From: Methylococcaceae bacterium
GTDB taxonomy: Bacteria > Pseudomonadota > Gammaproteobacteria > Methylococcales > Methylomonadaceae
Length of the DNA: 62,697 nucleotides
Assembly: GCA_021647585.1 (NCBI GenBank)
Contig: JAKIUK010000017.1
Location: 1-62,697, forward strand
Reading direction: 5' to 3'
A model generated the notes under the pieces. The model was given only the letters and a program-made list of their open reading frames with translations, was not told the origin of the DNA and ran no database searches. Each line of letters starts with the position of its first letter. Position 1 is the first letter of the stretch. Below are positions 28,525-37,487 of the stretch, in pieces. A program made the position numbers and the translations under genes.

Positions 28525-29838
28525 TTAAAATTTTTTCAATCGCTCATGCCACTCGGCTATTTTTCGTTTTAAATCATCACTATTAATAGTGGTTAAATTT
28601 CGTTGTTTAAGCAATTGTTTTCCTGCAACCCAGACATCTGTGACTTGTTGGCGGCTGGCTGCATATACAATTTGTGAAACAGGTTCATATAAAGGTTGGG
28701 TTTCCAGGTGATCTAAATTTATAGCAACAATATCAGCCGCTTTACCAATAGATAAAGAACCTGTTTCATGTTCTATTCCCAATGCTTTAGCTCCATTGAT
28801 AGTTGCCATTTTAAGTGCGGTCATGGCTGGAACTGCACTGGCATTATTAGCAACCCCTTTGGCTAATAAGGCTGCTGTGCGCATTTCCCCAAACATGTCC
28901 AGATCATTGTTGCTGGCGGCACCATCTGTACCCAAGGCAACGTTAATACCTGCATTTAAACATTTGGCGATGGGGCAGAAGCCACTGGCGAGCTTTAAAT
29001 TGGATTCGGGGCAATGAATAATATGAACGCCTGTCTCTGCAACCAGCTTGATTTCATCATCTGATAACTGGGTCATATGAACTGCCATAAAAGAGGGGCT
29101 GAGCATGCCTAGTTGATGTAATCGTTGTAGCGGAGATTGATTTGTTTTACTTTGTTGTTCCTGAACTTCATGCAAGGTTTCATGCAAATGCATGTGTATA
29201 GGCAATTCAAGTTCATCGGCAAAGGTGCGGATTTTAGTCAATGGTTCATCCGACACAGTATAAGGGGCATGGGGTGCGAAAGCTGTGGTGATTAACGGTT
29301 CATGTCTGAGTTGTTCATGCAGTGCCAAGCCTTTTTCTATATAGGCTTCGCTGTTTTCAGCCCAGGCCGAAGGAAAGTCGATTAAAATTAAACCTATACT
29401 GGCACGTATACCACGATGTATAGCTTGCTGAGCCGTGATTTCAGGAAAGAAATACATATCATTAAAGCAGGTTGTACCGCCGCGAATCATTTCAGCAATA
29501 GCCAGGTCAGATCCGTCTCTGACAAATGCTTCACCCACCCATTTTTGTTCCAGAGGCCAGATATGGTTTTGTAGCCAGTCCATTAATGGTAAATCATCCG
29601 CTATTCCACGCATTAACGACATACTGGTATGGGTATGACTATTGATCAAACCGGGTATGAGTGCATGTTTGTCCAGCTTTTCCAAAGTGCCTGGCCGGTA
29701 TTTTTTTTCAGCAATGCAGGAGGGTAACAAGTCAATAATTCTGCCATCGTCTATAACCAGAGAATGATTTTCATAGCTTGCGGAATCAGGTTCAACAGGT
29801 ATAATCCAGCGAGCTTGGATGATGAGATCAACTTTCAT
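28525..29838 (-). CDS. mtaD: 5-methylthioadenosine/S-adenosylhomocysteine deaminase family (TRZ/ATZ)
   Basis: An amidohydrolase of 437 residues that deaminates methylthioadenosine and related nucleosides. Metal ligands are visible: the HTHTSMSLMRG box near residue 67, HMHLHET, and a LGTDGAASNN segment carrying the catalytic Asp. It is divergent from mtnA, which acts later in methylthioadenosine salvage, supporting this substrate over other members of the family. The start at 29838 is preceded by a weak AGGAAAT site. Confidence 0.92.
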   Translation of the reverse strand: MKVDLIIQARWIIPVEPDSASYENHSLVIDDGRIIDLLPSCIAEKKYRPGTLEKLDKHALIPGLINSHTHTSMSLMRGIADDLPLMDWLQNHIWPLEQKWVGEAFVRDGSDLAIAEMIRGGTTCFNDMYFFPEITAQQAIHRGIRASIGLILIDFPSAWAENSEAYIEKGLALHEQLRHEPLITTAFAPHAPYTVSDEPLTKIRTFADELELPIHMHLHETLHEVQEQQSKTNQSPLQRLHQLGMLSPSFMAVHMTQLSDDEIKLVAETGVHIIHCPESNLKLASGFCPIAKCLNAGINVALGTDGAASNNDLDMFGEMRTAALLAKGVANNASAVPAMTALKMATINGAKALGIEHETGSLSIGKAADIVAINLDHLETQPLYEPVSQIVYAASRQQVTDVWVAGKQLLKQRNLTTINSDDLKRKIAEWHERLKKF

Positions 29839-29935
29839 AGATTATTTCCTGATTGAAGGTTTAAACCTAGAAAAATTAGTTGAGCGCGAAATTATAGTGC
29901 AAGATATTGGTTTCTCAGTGCTTTAAAAAAATCTG

Positions 29936-30026
29936 AGCTTCACCCATAGGTTAAGCGGGTATTTTTTTGAAGTGCTGAGGAATCAAGAGCTTGTGCTAGA
30001 ATCCGTGATCCAACTGATTTTTCTAG
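29936..30026 (+). repeat. Dispersed repeat family 3, copy A
   Basis: The block TCAAGAGCTTGTGCTAGAAT then CCGTGATCCAACTGATTTTT, ending TCTAGG, recurs inverted near 42843-42900. Its last ~25 bases also occur at 32158-32186. The upstream part (CTTCACCCATAGGTTAAGC) matches the other copy too. No coding potential is seen. It lies between mtaD and mtnA. Confidence 0.7.
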
Positions 30027-30073
30027 GTTAAATAGCTAGAATTATAACCATATACAAAGATCATTGATAAATA

Positions 30074-31114
30074 ATGGATTCGAAAAATGAATTAAAGGTA
30101 CATGCGCTTGAATGGACGGGGAGTAGTTTAAAGATTTTAGATCAACGCTTATTACCTGAAACTATAAAATTTGATGAATATACTGATGCATCTGGAGTAT
30201 CTCAAGCAATTAGAAGTATGCGAGTAAGAGGAGCACCTGCTATAGGAATTGCAGCTGCCTATGGTGTGGCTCTTTCGGTAATGCAGTATTATATTGATTA
30301 TGATGAAAATTGGAAGCGTAATGTTGCAGGTGATATGCAACAGCTAGCCAGTTCACGTCCTACCGCAGTTAATTTGTTTTGGGGTTTGGCAGCTATGAAA
30401 AAAGTGCTGGATGAGCAAACAGTAAATCCGATACAGAGCATCATTGCAGCAGCAGAAAAAATCCATGCGGATGATGTCAAAGCCAATCAAACTATGGGTG
30501 AATTAGGTGCTGATTTGATAGGTAAGGAAACAACAGTGATGACTCATTGTAATGCAGGTGCTTTGGCAACAGGTGGCTATGGTACGGCATTGGGGGTGAT
30601 CAGAAGTGCTCACAAGCGAGGACTTGTAAAAGTCTATGCCGGAGAAACCAGGCCCTGGTTGCAAGGTGCAAGATTAACTGCATGGGAGCTAGCTCAGGAT
30701 GGCATTGCAAGCACATTAATTGCTGATTCGGCAGCTGCCTGGTTAATGAAATCTGGTGAATTAGACTGGATTATAGTAGGTGCCGACAGAATTGCAGCTA
30801 ATGGTGATGTGGCTAATAAAATTGGCACTTATTCTTTGGCCGTATTGGCAAAACAGCATGGGGTTAAATTAATGGTGGTGGCCCCTGTTTCTACCATTGA
30901 TTTTGCAATGGAAACTGGGGAAGATATAGAAATTGAAGAACGCAATCAAATTGAACTTCTGGCTGAATGTTATATTAGTGACGATTCATTAGTCAGTGCA
31001 TGGAATCCTGTGTTTGATGTTACCCCGGCGCATTTGATTTCCGCAATAGTGACTGAACGGGGCGTAATACTTGAATCCACAGAAAATGGAGTAAGGAGTT
31101 TGCAATCATGTTAA
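30074..31114 (+). CDS. mtnA: S-methyl-5-thioribose-1-phosphate isomerase
   Basis: Converts methylthioribose 1-phosphate to methylthioribulose 1-phosphate in methionine salvage. The catalytic Cys is in HCNAGALATGGYGTA and the catalytic Asp in VGADRIAANGDVANKIGT. The RVRGAPAIGIAAAYG motif is near the N-terminus. It is 346 residues, typical for the family. It overlaps the next gene by 7 bp. The phosphorylase step between MtaD and this enzyme is not encoded in this window. Confidence 0.96.
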   Translation: MDSKNELKVHALEWTGSSLKILDQRLLPETIKFDEYTDASGVSQAIRSMRVRGAPAIGIAAAYGVALSVMQYYIDYDENWKRNVAGDMQQLASSRPTAVNLFWGLAAMKKVLDEQTVNPIQSIIAAAEKIHADDVKANQTMGELGADLIGKETTVMTHCNAGALATGGYGTALGVIRSAHKRGLVKVYAGETRPWLQGARLTAWELAQDGIASTLIADSAAAWLMKSGELDWIIVGADRIAANGDVANKIGTYSLAVLAKQHGVKLMVVAPVSTIDFAMETGEDIEIEERNQIELLAECYISDDSLVSAWNPVFDVTPAHLISAIVTERGVILESTENGVRSLQSC

Positions 31115-31830
31115 AAATAGAAAAAGCGAATAACCCGGCATATGCAGCGAATTGTTTGTTAAAAGGGATGAGGTTATTAAGTAAGCCGGAATTGCGTAGA
31201 TATTTAATCATTCCTATATTAATTAATCTGGTTTTATATACTACCGCTTTCGCATTAGGCTATTTCTATATCTCTGATTTAATTACAAATTTAATTCCAG
31301 GCTGGTTATCCTGGTTGGAATGGATAATCTGGCCACTATTTTTTCTCAGCTTTTCAATTGCAGGTTTTTTTACCTTTACCGTATTTGCGAATTTAATAGC
31401 CTCTCCTTTTTATAGCCAGTTGGCCAATAAAACATTAGAGCTAGTTTCTGGACAGCCGACTAATATTAAAGAACAATCGGTTGCTCAAGTTGTGTTTTCT
31501 GAACTGAAGCGTATGGGATATTTGTTTAGTAGAATGTTACCCCTACTCATTATATTTATTATTCCTGGAATAAATATACTGGCTCCCTTTTTATGGGCAT
31601 TATTTGGAGCCTGGGGCATAGGCTTGGAGTTTATGGCCTATCCCTTGGAAAATCAGGGTCAATTGTTTGCACAGCAGAAAGAAGAGGCAAAAGCCCGGCG
31701 GATTGGTGTGTTAAGTTTTGGTGGATTGACTGTTGCAGGGTTATCGATTCCAGTACTAAACCTGATCATTGCACCAGCGGCTGTAATAGGTGCTACTATT
31801 TATTTTTATGAACTTTCTGATAATGATTAA
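31108..31830 (+). CDS. EI24/CysZ-like multipass membrane protein
   Basis: A 240-residue inner-membrane protein with several hydrophobic stretches and the EI24 pattern (NCLLKGMRLLSKPELRRY, later LIASPFYSQLANK and FGAWGIGLEFMAYPLENQG). Proteins of this group include the sulfate transporter CysZ. CysZ identity is possible but not proven, since no sulfur assimilation genes are near. It overlaps mtnA by 7 bp. Confidence 0.85.
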   Translation: MLKIEKANNPAYAANCLLKGMRLLSKPELRRYLIIPILINLVLYTTAFALGYFYISDLITNLIPGWLSWLEWIIWPLFFLSFSIAGFFTFTVFANLIASPFYSQLANKTLELVSGQPTNIKEQSVAQVVFSELKRMGYLFSRMLPLLIIFIIPGINILAPFLWALFGAWGIGLEFMAYPLENQGQLFAQQKEEAKARRIGVLSFGGLTVAGLSIPVLNLIIAPAAVIGATIYFYELSDND

Positions 31831-32185
31831 AAATGACTATTAACCTCTCGCAGCTTACTCTCGATTTTGACGTTTGTAGGCTGCTAACTACACAAATGGT
31901 GTCATTCCGACCAACGGAAGGAATCTTGAGTCTAAGCACAACTAGGAGACTGTCCGAGAATAGAAACCGTAGCGAGGGGAACCCTTTTGAGTCAGTTTTT
32001 TTGATCATTTAAGGCGAATAGTTGCGCTATTAAACGAAAATGACCAGAAAAACTGGCCAAAATGGGCTTTTCCGCAGTAGGTTTTCCATTCTCGGACAGC
32101 CTCCTAGAGTAATAAGATTTCTTGGTAACACCGCTTCGCTGCTTTTTGGGAACGGTTCCTGCGTGATCCAACTAATTTTTCTAGG
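31831..32185 (+). repeat. Dispersed repeat family 2, copy 2, interrupted by a MITE
   Basis: Starts with ATGACTATTAACCT, then GGTGTCATTCCGACC and GGAATCTTGAG as in the other copies. At 31943 it is interrupted by the palindromic MITE (31945-32104) and resumes with TAATAAGATTTCTTGGTAAC and CACCGCTTCGCTGCT, which follow in uninterrupted copies. Its right end (GTCGAAATGACA) is missing. The rest of 31831-32557 has no gene I can support. Confidence 0.75.
31945..32104. mobile_element. Palindromic MITE family 1, copy 1 (nested)
   Basis: A 160-bp element beginning GGAGACTGTCCGAGAATAG and ending with the complement, CTATTCTCGGACAGCCTCC type, flanked by a TA dinucleotide on both sides. The whole length is an imperfect palindrome, with an inner stem (CAGTTTTTTTGATCATT / AATGACCAGAAAAACTG). 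Insertion at TA with duplication is typical of IS630/Tc1-mariner-type elements. It is nested in a family 2 repeat. Confidence 0.85.
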
Positions 32186-32380
32186 ATTATGTCAGCCCCG
32201 CAAACTATCCAAAGCAAAGGCGACCAGGTTAAAAGTTTTTTTCGGCTGCCTGACACGCTGTATGCAAAACCACCTGTTTAACATGTACTGCGAAAACTTT
32301 TGGAACGATTATTATGTAGAGTGTACTCCAGAATTACTTCCATTACATATTCACAGGCTTTGATGATTATATGTAATCTT

Positions 32381-32400
32381 TCTATTCTCGGGCAGCCTCC
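32381..32400. mobile_element. Isolated right terminus of MITE family 1
   Basis: TCTATTCTCGGGCAGCCTCC followed by TA matches the right end of the two full elements with one difference. No left end is seen nearby other than that of copy 1, so this is a remnant or the outer end of a larger, decayed element spanning 31945-32400. Confidence 0.6.
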
Positions 32401-32557
32401 TAGTGTCAGTCGAATAAGGAATCATACATTTGGATAATATAAATAGTACAGCAGTTTTTTGATGCAGTTTATATGCTATACAACTCATATTTGGATTAGT
32501 GTGAAGAGTATATAAGATGTATTATTAGAGAAAAGTACAACAGAGGGGGAAAATATT

Positions 32558-32842
32558 ATGATTATTGGTTCATTAGCAGCTATTTTAGTTTTTGTATGGT
32601 TCTACAACACAGCATCAAATTCAGGTAGAAATCCATTAAATTGGGCAATTGCCGGGTTTGTGGTTTATTTTATGGTTGCTTTGATTTGGACTTATTTTGT
32701 TAATCCGAGTATTAAAGATGCGGCAATGCATAGTCGAAATACTTTATTAATGTACATTGTTCGCTATGCTTATATAGTTGTCGCTGTATCTTGTGCTGTG
32801 ATTTTTAACTTAAAAGTCGGTAAGAAAAAACAAACTGATTAA
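32558..32842 (+). CDS. Small two-to-three-helix membrane protein
   Basis: A 94-residue protein I do not recognise. It has hydrophobic stretches at the N-terminus, at about 30-50, and at 65-85, and a basic C-terminus (KVGKKKQTD). A GAGGGGGAAAATATT ribosome-binding region precedes the ATG, which supports a real gene. No function can be assigned. Confidence 0.7.
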   Translation: MIIGSLAAILVFVWFYNTASNSGRNPLNWAIAGFVVYFMVALIWTYFVNPSIKDAAMHSRNTLLMYIVRYAYIVVAVSCAVIFNLKVGKKKQTD

Positions 32843-32905
32843 TTATGGTTATGCCTAAGAAAGTACATGGAATAAGGTTTCAGTTGCTATGGGGTTATTA
32901 ACGCC

Positions 32906-33169
32906 TTGAATAATTGGTCGGTTTATATTATCCATTGTTCTGATGATTCGTTGTATACAGGGATAAGTACAAATGTAGAAAAGCGTTTTCAACAACATGC
33001 TTTACTGCAGGGGGCTAAATACTTTCGTGGACGAAAGCCAAAGAAGCTGGTTTATCAAGAAAATGATCATGACAGGAGTTCAGCTAGTAAACGTGAAATT
33101 GAAATAAAGAAATTAAAGCGACCTGATAAAGTCCTGTTAATTTCATCAGCTGAAAATCAAATCGAATGA
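32906..33169 (+). CDS. GIY-YIG nuclease family protein (UPF0213/YhbQ type)
   Basis: An 87-residue single-domain protein with the GIY-YIG core: SVYIIHCSDDSLYTGIST at the N-terminus, then EKRFQQH and a KREIEIKKL segment. The YhbQ-like group is small and of uncertain function, possibly acting on DNA. It uses a TTG start at 32906; there is no in-frame ATG before the motif. Confidence 0.9.
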   Translation: MNNWSVYIIHCSDDSLYTGISTNVEKRFQQHALLQGAKYFRGRKPKKLVYQENDHDRSSASKREIEIKKLKRPDKVLLISSAENQIE

Positions 33170-33339
33170 GTTGATTTTCATTGTTCGGCCTATTAACTTT
33201 GATAGTAAAGTTGCCTAAATTTTAAAAGTCAGGCAATAAAACAGCGGGGTTCTCCGTATAGGACAAATTTGTTGCACTTATACTATGTAAACATATCAAA
33301 TGTATCATTTTTACGCTTCTATCAACGAGCTGCCTTAGC

Positions 33340-34011
33340 ATGACAGCTGAAAAGAAAATTTTGTTTGCCGGAGATCCCCATGGGAATTTTGTCCCATTGA
33401 TTGAAGCGGTGAATAAATTTCAGCCTGAAGCTGTTGTTTTGTTAGGTGATTATGATTTAAAAAAACCACTGGAAGATTATCTTCAGGAAATTTTGGATAA
33501 AACTAAAGTCTGGTGGATTCCAGGGAATCATGATTTTGAACCGCCTTTACACCACAATAACCTGTTTTTTTCCCAATTGGCGGGTCAGGGCTTACATCTT
33601 AAAGTAATAGAAATTGCAGGAATACGAATTGCCGGATTAGGTGGTATTTTTTTAGGTAGAGTCTGGTATCCACCGCGTAGCCCTAAGTGGAATAGCAAAC
33701 AGCATTATATGTCTCATTCCCCTTCAAATGTTAAGATCACTACATTGTCTTTAAAGTATCAATCAGCAATATGGCCTGATGAATGGGCAGAACTTAAAAA
33801 ATTAAAAGCTGATATTCTAGTAACGCATGAGGCACCAAGAAGCCATCGGCATGGATTTATTGCAATTGATCAACTGGCAGAAGCTATGGGGGTGCGTAAG
33901 ATTTTTCATGGTCATTTGCATGAGCATTATGCTGCTAGAATCAGAAAAGGAATTCAAGTATTTGGTGTGGGGGATGCCAAAGTGGCTGATTTGTTGGGTA
34001 GGGAGCTTTAG
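33340..34011 (+). CDS. Metallophosphoesterase
   Basis: A 223-residue calcineurin-like phosphoesterase. Metal-binding motifs are present in order: GDPHGNF, LLGDYD, PGNHDFE, and HGHLHEHY near the C-terminus. Such enzymes hydrolyse phosphomonoesters or diesters with two metal ions; the substrate is unknown. It stands alone upstream of the dead BrnT/BrnA module. Confidence 0.9.
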   Translation: MTAEKKILFAGDPHGNFVPLIEAVNKFQPEAVVLLGDYDLKKPLEDYLQEILDKTKVWWIPGNHDFEPPLHHNNLFFSQLAGQGLHLKVIEIAGIRIAGLGGIFLGRVWYPPRSPKWNSKQHYMSHSPSNVKITTLSLKYQSAIWPDEWAELKKLKADILVTHEAPRSHRHGFIAIDQLAEAMGVRKIFHGHLHEHYAARIRKGIQVFGVGDAKVADLLGREL

Positions 34012-34141
34012 TTATTAGTATAAATAAAGCCCAGTAGTAGAATGTTAGTAAGCCACTAACCATTGCTAAAAGTATAATATAGGATATGTATTCTATACCA
34101 TGTTGTTGTTTGAGTGAGATCAGAATAAAAGCAAATAAAAT

Positions 34142-34366
34142 CTTGCCAAGCACTTCATGGATTTCGATGTCCCACAATTACTATGGGACGATCCTTGTAT
34201 GCTCGAAATCCCTTCAAAAAAATCAACAAATGAAATAAGATTCTTAGTCATAGGTACAATTAATCAAAAACACTGGTCTGCAGTAGTTACATATCGCGGT
34301 AACAAAATTCGTATTATTTCGGTTCGTCGTTCAAGAATCGAAGAGGTGAATTTCTATGAAAGCTAA
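34142..34366 (+). pseudogene. 5'-truncated BrnT-family toxin
   Basis: The frame reads NLAKH..., then LLWDDPCMLE, and ends RNKIRIISVRRSRIEEVNFYES-like, matching the C-terminal two thirds of BrnT ribonuclease toxins. The usual first ~20 residues (the FEWD...K segment) are missing, and a stop lies just upstream at 34136. An internal ATG at 34157 could start a shorter product. It overlaps the brnA start by 11 bp. Confidence 0.7.
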
Positions 34367-34754
34367 AACATTAGATAAAAAATTTAACGATAACAAAGAG
34401 GATATTCTAGATGCTTTTGATTTATCAAAAGCAAGAAGACCAAACCAAGAACAAAAAAGAGTTAATGTCAATTTTCCAATCTGGATGATTTTTTACTGGA
34501 TAAAGAAGCAAAACATCTAGGAGGCTGTCCGAGAATAGAAACCGTAGCGAGGGAAACCCATTTTGAGTCAGTATTTCCGATCATTTAAGGCGAATAGTTG
34601 CGCTATTTAACGAAAATGATCGGAAATACTGGCCAAAATGGGCTTTTCCGCAGTAGGTTTTCTATTCTCGGACAGCCTCCTAGTCGTTACTCGCCAGTCA
34701 ATTATCAAAGTTTGGTTGGCTGAACGTTTAGAAAAAATAGCTTCTAACAATTAG
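34356..34754 (+). pseudogene. BrnA-family antitoxin, frameshifted and split by a MITE
   Basis: The N-terminal part runs MKAKTLDKKF to NVNFPIWMI. A frameshift near 34488 then moves the conserved DKEAKHL to another frame. Immediately after that, at the TA at 34518, the palindromic MITE is inserted. After its right end the gene resumes in register: VVTRQSIIKVWLAERL to a TAG at 34752-34754. The pieces together match BrnA along its length, so this antitoxin is inactive. The break also removes control of the truncated brnT. Confidence 0.85.
34520..34680. mobile_element. Palindromic MITE family 1, copy 2 (inside brnA)
   Basis: A 161-bp element, GGAGGCTGTCCGAGAATAG at the left and its near-perfect complement at the right, flanked by TA on both sides. 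Arms pair along ~50 bp, and an inner stem CAGTATTTCCGATCATT / AATGATCGGAAATACTG completes a single long hairpin. It matches copy 1 closely over its full length. It has no coding capacity, so transposition would need an enzyme supplied elsewhere. Confidence 0.9.
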
Positions 34755-34832
34755 CCCAACGTTGACCATTTTATACACCGCTTCGTTTCACTCCCGCTCT
34801 GTATAAAATGGCAAGTTAGCATGGCGTTAGCA
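34742..34832 (+). other. attC-like site closing the brnTA cassette
   Basis: The arms TTCTAAC...GCCCAACGTTGACCATTTT and AAAATGGCAAGTTAGC...GCGTTAGCA pair with three unpaired bases on one side, as in the extrahelical bases of attC sites. The CCATTTTATACA / TGTATAAAATGG inner stem is perfect. The right core GTTAGCA departs from the GTTRRRY consensus at one position. It begins inside the last codons of brnA, the normal place for a cassette attC. Confidence 0.72.
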
Positions 34833-34863
34833 AGCTTTATTGACTGAATTTTAAACAGTGTGT

Positions 34864-36159
34864 TTAAAATTTAGCTTTTAGGTCAAGCTGGAATGTATCG
34901 ATATTGATTTTTTGACCAGCAGTTCTTGTATAATCTTCTGCGGCTATGTATGCACCACCAATAGAGAAGTTTTTGCTAATGCCATATGATAATTTAACTT
35001 TATGACCTCTTGCGCCGGTTGCACCGCGGGCAAAATCAGAATCATTGAAAGTGTCCGTGACTGCATCTCTTTGCGTGTCACGATAGTTATAATCAAATTT
35101 AAAGTGCTTCCATTTAGTCGCTATACCTGCCAGCCATGCAGTATCTTCACCCTCTTTTACATTGTTGGCATCGTTAACAGCATAGTTTGCATATAACTTA
35201 ATTGGTAATATGCCTGTGTTTATATCAACTTTGCCTGCGACTTCATAAATTTTGAAGTCAATATCGCCTGCCGGGCCATTTTTTGTACCTGTACCGTTAG
35301 TGCGATCACCAGCAAAACGGTTGACACTAGAGCCAGTGTTAACAGTGTCAGTATTATTATTATTGTTAAAAATAAAAGCATTGGCACCTAAAGACGCTTT
35401 CACCATATCATTAAATTTCATTTCTCCACTGATTCCACCATGGTACATATTCAGGTCTTCACTGAAAGTGTGTCCTTCAGAACCGTTGTCACTTAGGATA
35501 TAGTATCCGCCGTTTGCAGTTAATTTAGCAGGGCCTATCTTATATGAATAATTTAAAGCCAAACCTTCCGGATTAACGTCGCTATCCCAGATCAAGCCAT
35601 CTGAAGATACGCTATACCAAGGCTGTTTGAATTTACCAACAGTCATATTTGCACCTTTGGCAAATTCAGGCGCCCATTTGATAAATGCACGGTCAAAGAA
35701 AATGGCTTTGCCTTTGAAACCATCGCTGCCTTCCTTGCTATTACCTAAGGATTGGTTGGTTGATGTTCTGCCACCCGTTGTCACTAATCTAAATCCGGCT
35801 TCAACTTCGTCATTAACTTTTGCTTTAATAGCTAGACGAGCACGAATACGTTGTCGGCTTTTTTCGATTTTCTCTTCGTTATCAATATTTTCATATCTGG
35901 CACGCATATCACCAGAAATTTTAACTCTAGAAGCCCAATCCATAGCCTTAGCCATTTCTTTACTTATGCCTGTAGGAGCCGCTGCCGCAGCGTCCTTTTC
36001 ATCAGCTTTTTTAGACAGTTTTTCAAATTGTGCTTTGTTTAAAACACCATTTTGGAATAATGTTTCTAATAATTCTTTATCAGAAGCAGAGACTGAGGTT
36101 GCTGTTAAAGCAGCGCCTGTTAACAATGCAGTTTTGATCACCGCGTTAAATTTTTTCAT
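34864..36159 (-). CDS. Putative outer-membrane porin
   Basis: A 431-residue protein with a signal peptide and an N-terminal helical segment (ELLETLFQNGVLNKAQFEKL) before the beta-barrel. Alternating hydrophobic strands follow, ending in a C-terminal aromatic (LDLKAKF) as in outer-membrane barrels. It belongs to the putative porin group with DMRARYEN. It resembles the porin at 43349 only in general layout. A Pho-box-like site at 36241-36258 suggests phosphate control. Confidence 0.85.
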   Translation of the reverse strand: MKKFNAVIKTALLTGAALTATSVSASDKELLETLFQNGVLNKAQFEKLSKKADEKDAAAAAPTGISKEMAKAMDWASRVKISGDMRARYENIDNEEKIEKSRQRIRARLAIKAKVNDEVEAGFRLVTTGGRTSTNQSLGNSKEGSDGFKGKAIFFDRAFIKWAPEFAKGANMTVGKFKQPWYSVSSDGLIWDSDVNPEGLALNYSYKIGPAKLTANGGYYILSDNGSEGHTFSEDLNMYHGGISGEMKFNDMVKASLGANAFIFNNNNNTDTVNTGSSVNRFAGDRTNGTGTKNGPAGDIDFKIYEVAGKVDINTGILPIKLYANYAVNDANNVKEGEDTAWLAGIATKWKHFKFDYNYRDTQRDAVTDTFNDSDFARGATGARGHKVKLSYGISKNFSIGGAYIAAEDYTRTAGQKINIDTFQLDLKAKF

Positions 36160-36240
36160 TTTTTAGTTTCCTTAGGTTTTAACGTAATGTTGTGTTTTTG
36201 CAACCTGTAGCAAAATTGAGACAAATATTACAAAACGAAT

Positions 36241-36258
36241 ATTACAATCGTGTGACAA
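36241..36258 (-). promoter_or_regulatory. Pho-box-like site upstream of the porin
   Basis: On the minus strand: TTGTCAC-ACGA-TTGTAAT, two 7-base repeats spaced by 4, close to the PhoB consensus CTGTCAT-N4-CTGTCAT. It is ~80 bp upstream of the porin start. 36160-36464 otherwise holds only the recA and porin promoters. Match is imperfect. Confidence 0.45.
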
Positions 36259-36464
36259 GGCAATTGAATTTTTAATTTTTGAATTAAATTAAGTTGTCCT
36301 AAATTTATATAGCCAATTTTTTTTATATAGCAAGTTTATTTAACAAAAGCTGTTTCAGGAGGCGGCTCTATGTGATAATAATGAGTTATTTTTTATAAAG
36401 TTGAAAAGTAAGTAATCTTTACTTTGTTTGTTAAACAAAATTTCAAAGAAACCACAGGCATAAA

Positions 36465-37487
36465 ATGGACGAAAACAAAAAGAAAGCACTGAGTGCGGCG
36501 TTAATGCAGATCGAGAAGCAATTTGGTAAAGGCTCGGTAATGCGTATGGGTGATGTATCGGCTGCCAAAGGAATTGAAGTGGTTTCAACGGGGTCTTTGG
36601 CTCTGGATATTGCTTTAGGGTGTGGTGGTTTGCCAAGAGGGCGTGTGGTTGAAATTTATGGGCCGGAATCATCGGGTAAAACCACAATGACTCTGGAAAC
36701 TATTGCACAAATGCAAAAAATTGGCGGCACTGCAGCCTTTATAGATGCTGAACATGCATTAGATCCTATTTATGCTGAGAAAATTGGTGTGAATTTGGAT
36801 GACTTACTTATTTCTCAACCTGATACCGGGGAACAGGCACTGGAAATTACCGATATGCTGGTACGCTCGGGTGCTGTTGATATGGTGGTGATTGATTCTG
36901 TTGCAGCTTTAACACCTAAAGCAGAAATTGAAGGTGATATGGGCGATTCTCATATGGGACTTCAAGCCCGGTTGATGTCACAGGCATTAAGAAAATTAAC
37001 AGCAAATATTAAACGATCTAATACTTTGGTTATTTTTATTAACCAATTAAGAATGAAGATTGGCGTCATGTTTGGCAATCCAGAAACCACAACCGGAGGT
37101 AATGCGTTAAAGTTTTATGCTTCTGTACGCCTGGATATTCGCCGTATAGGTGCAATTAAGAAAGGTGATGAGGTTATCGGTAATGAAACCCGTGTAAAAG
37201 TAGTTAAAAATAAAGTGGCTCCTCCATTTAAACAAGCCGAATTTGAAATTTTATATGGAGTAGGTGTTTCTTTTCTAGGGGAATTAGTTGATTTGGGTGT
37301 TAAGTATGGCTTTGTACAAAAGGCGGGTTCCTGGTATAGCTATGGTGATGAAAAAATTGGTCAGGGAAAAGAAAATGTGAAGGCTTTTCTTAAAGATAAT
37401 CCCAAAAAAGCCCAGGAAATAGAGGACAAAATTCGTGCTGAAGTCTTTGGGACTGATGACGACATTGAAGAAACTGATTCTAAATAG
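36465..37487 (+). CDS. recA: Recombinase A
   Basis: The central homologous recombination and SOS protein. The Walker A motif GPESSGKTT, FIDAEHALDP, and loop segments such as GNALKFYASVRLDIRR are present over 340 residues. The acidic C-terminus (DDDIEETDSK) is typical. I see no CTGT-N8-ACAG LexA box in the upstream 100 bp. recX follows directly. Confidence 0.99.
   Translation: MDENKKKALSAALMQIEKQFGKGSVMRMGDVSAAKGIEVVSTGSLALDIALGCGGLPRGRVVEIYGPESSGKTTMTLETIAQMQKIGGTAAFIDAEHALDPIYAEKIGVNLDDLLISQPDTGEQALEITDMLVRSGAVDMVVIDSVAALTPKAEIEGDMGDSHMGLQARLMSQALRKLTANIKRSNTLVIFINQLRMKIGVMFGNPETTTGGNALKFYASVRLDIRRIGAIKKGDEVIGNETRVKVVKNKVAPPFKQAEFEILYGVGVSFLGELVDLGVKYGFVQKAGSWYSYGDEKIGQGKENVKAFLKDNPKKAQEIEDKIRAEVFGTDDDIEETDSK

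Noticed and set aside
32040..32363. 107-residue plus-strand frame
   Set aside because: It crosses the nested MITE and repeat sequences and has no start signal or family motif.
36300..36464. LexA/SOS box upstream of recA
   Set aside because: I searched for CTGT-N8-ACAG and found only CTGTTTCAGG near 36350, which lacks the spacing.
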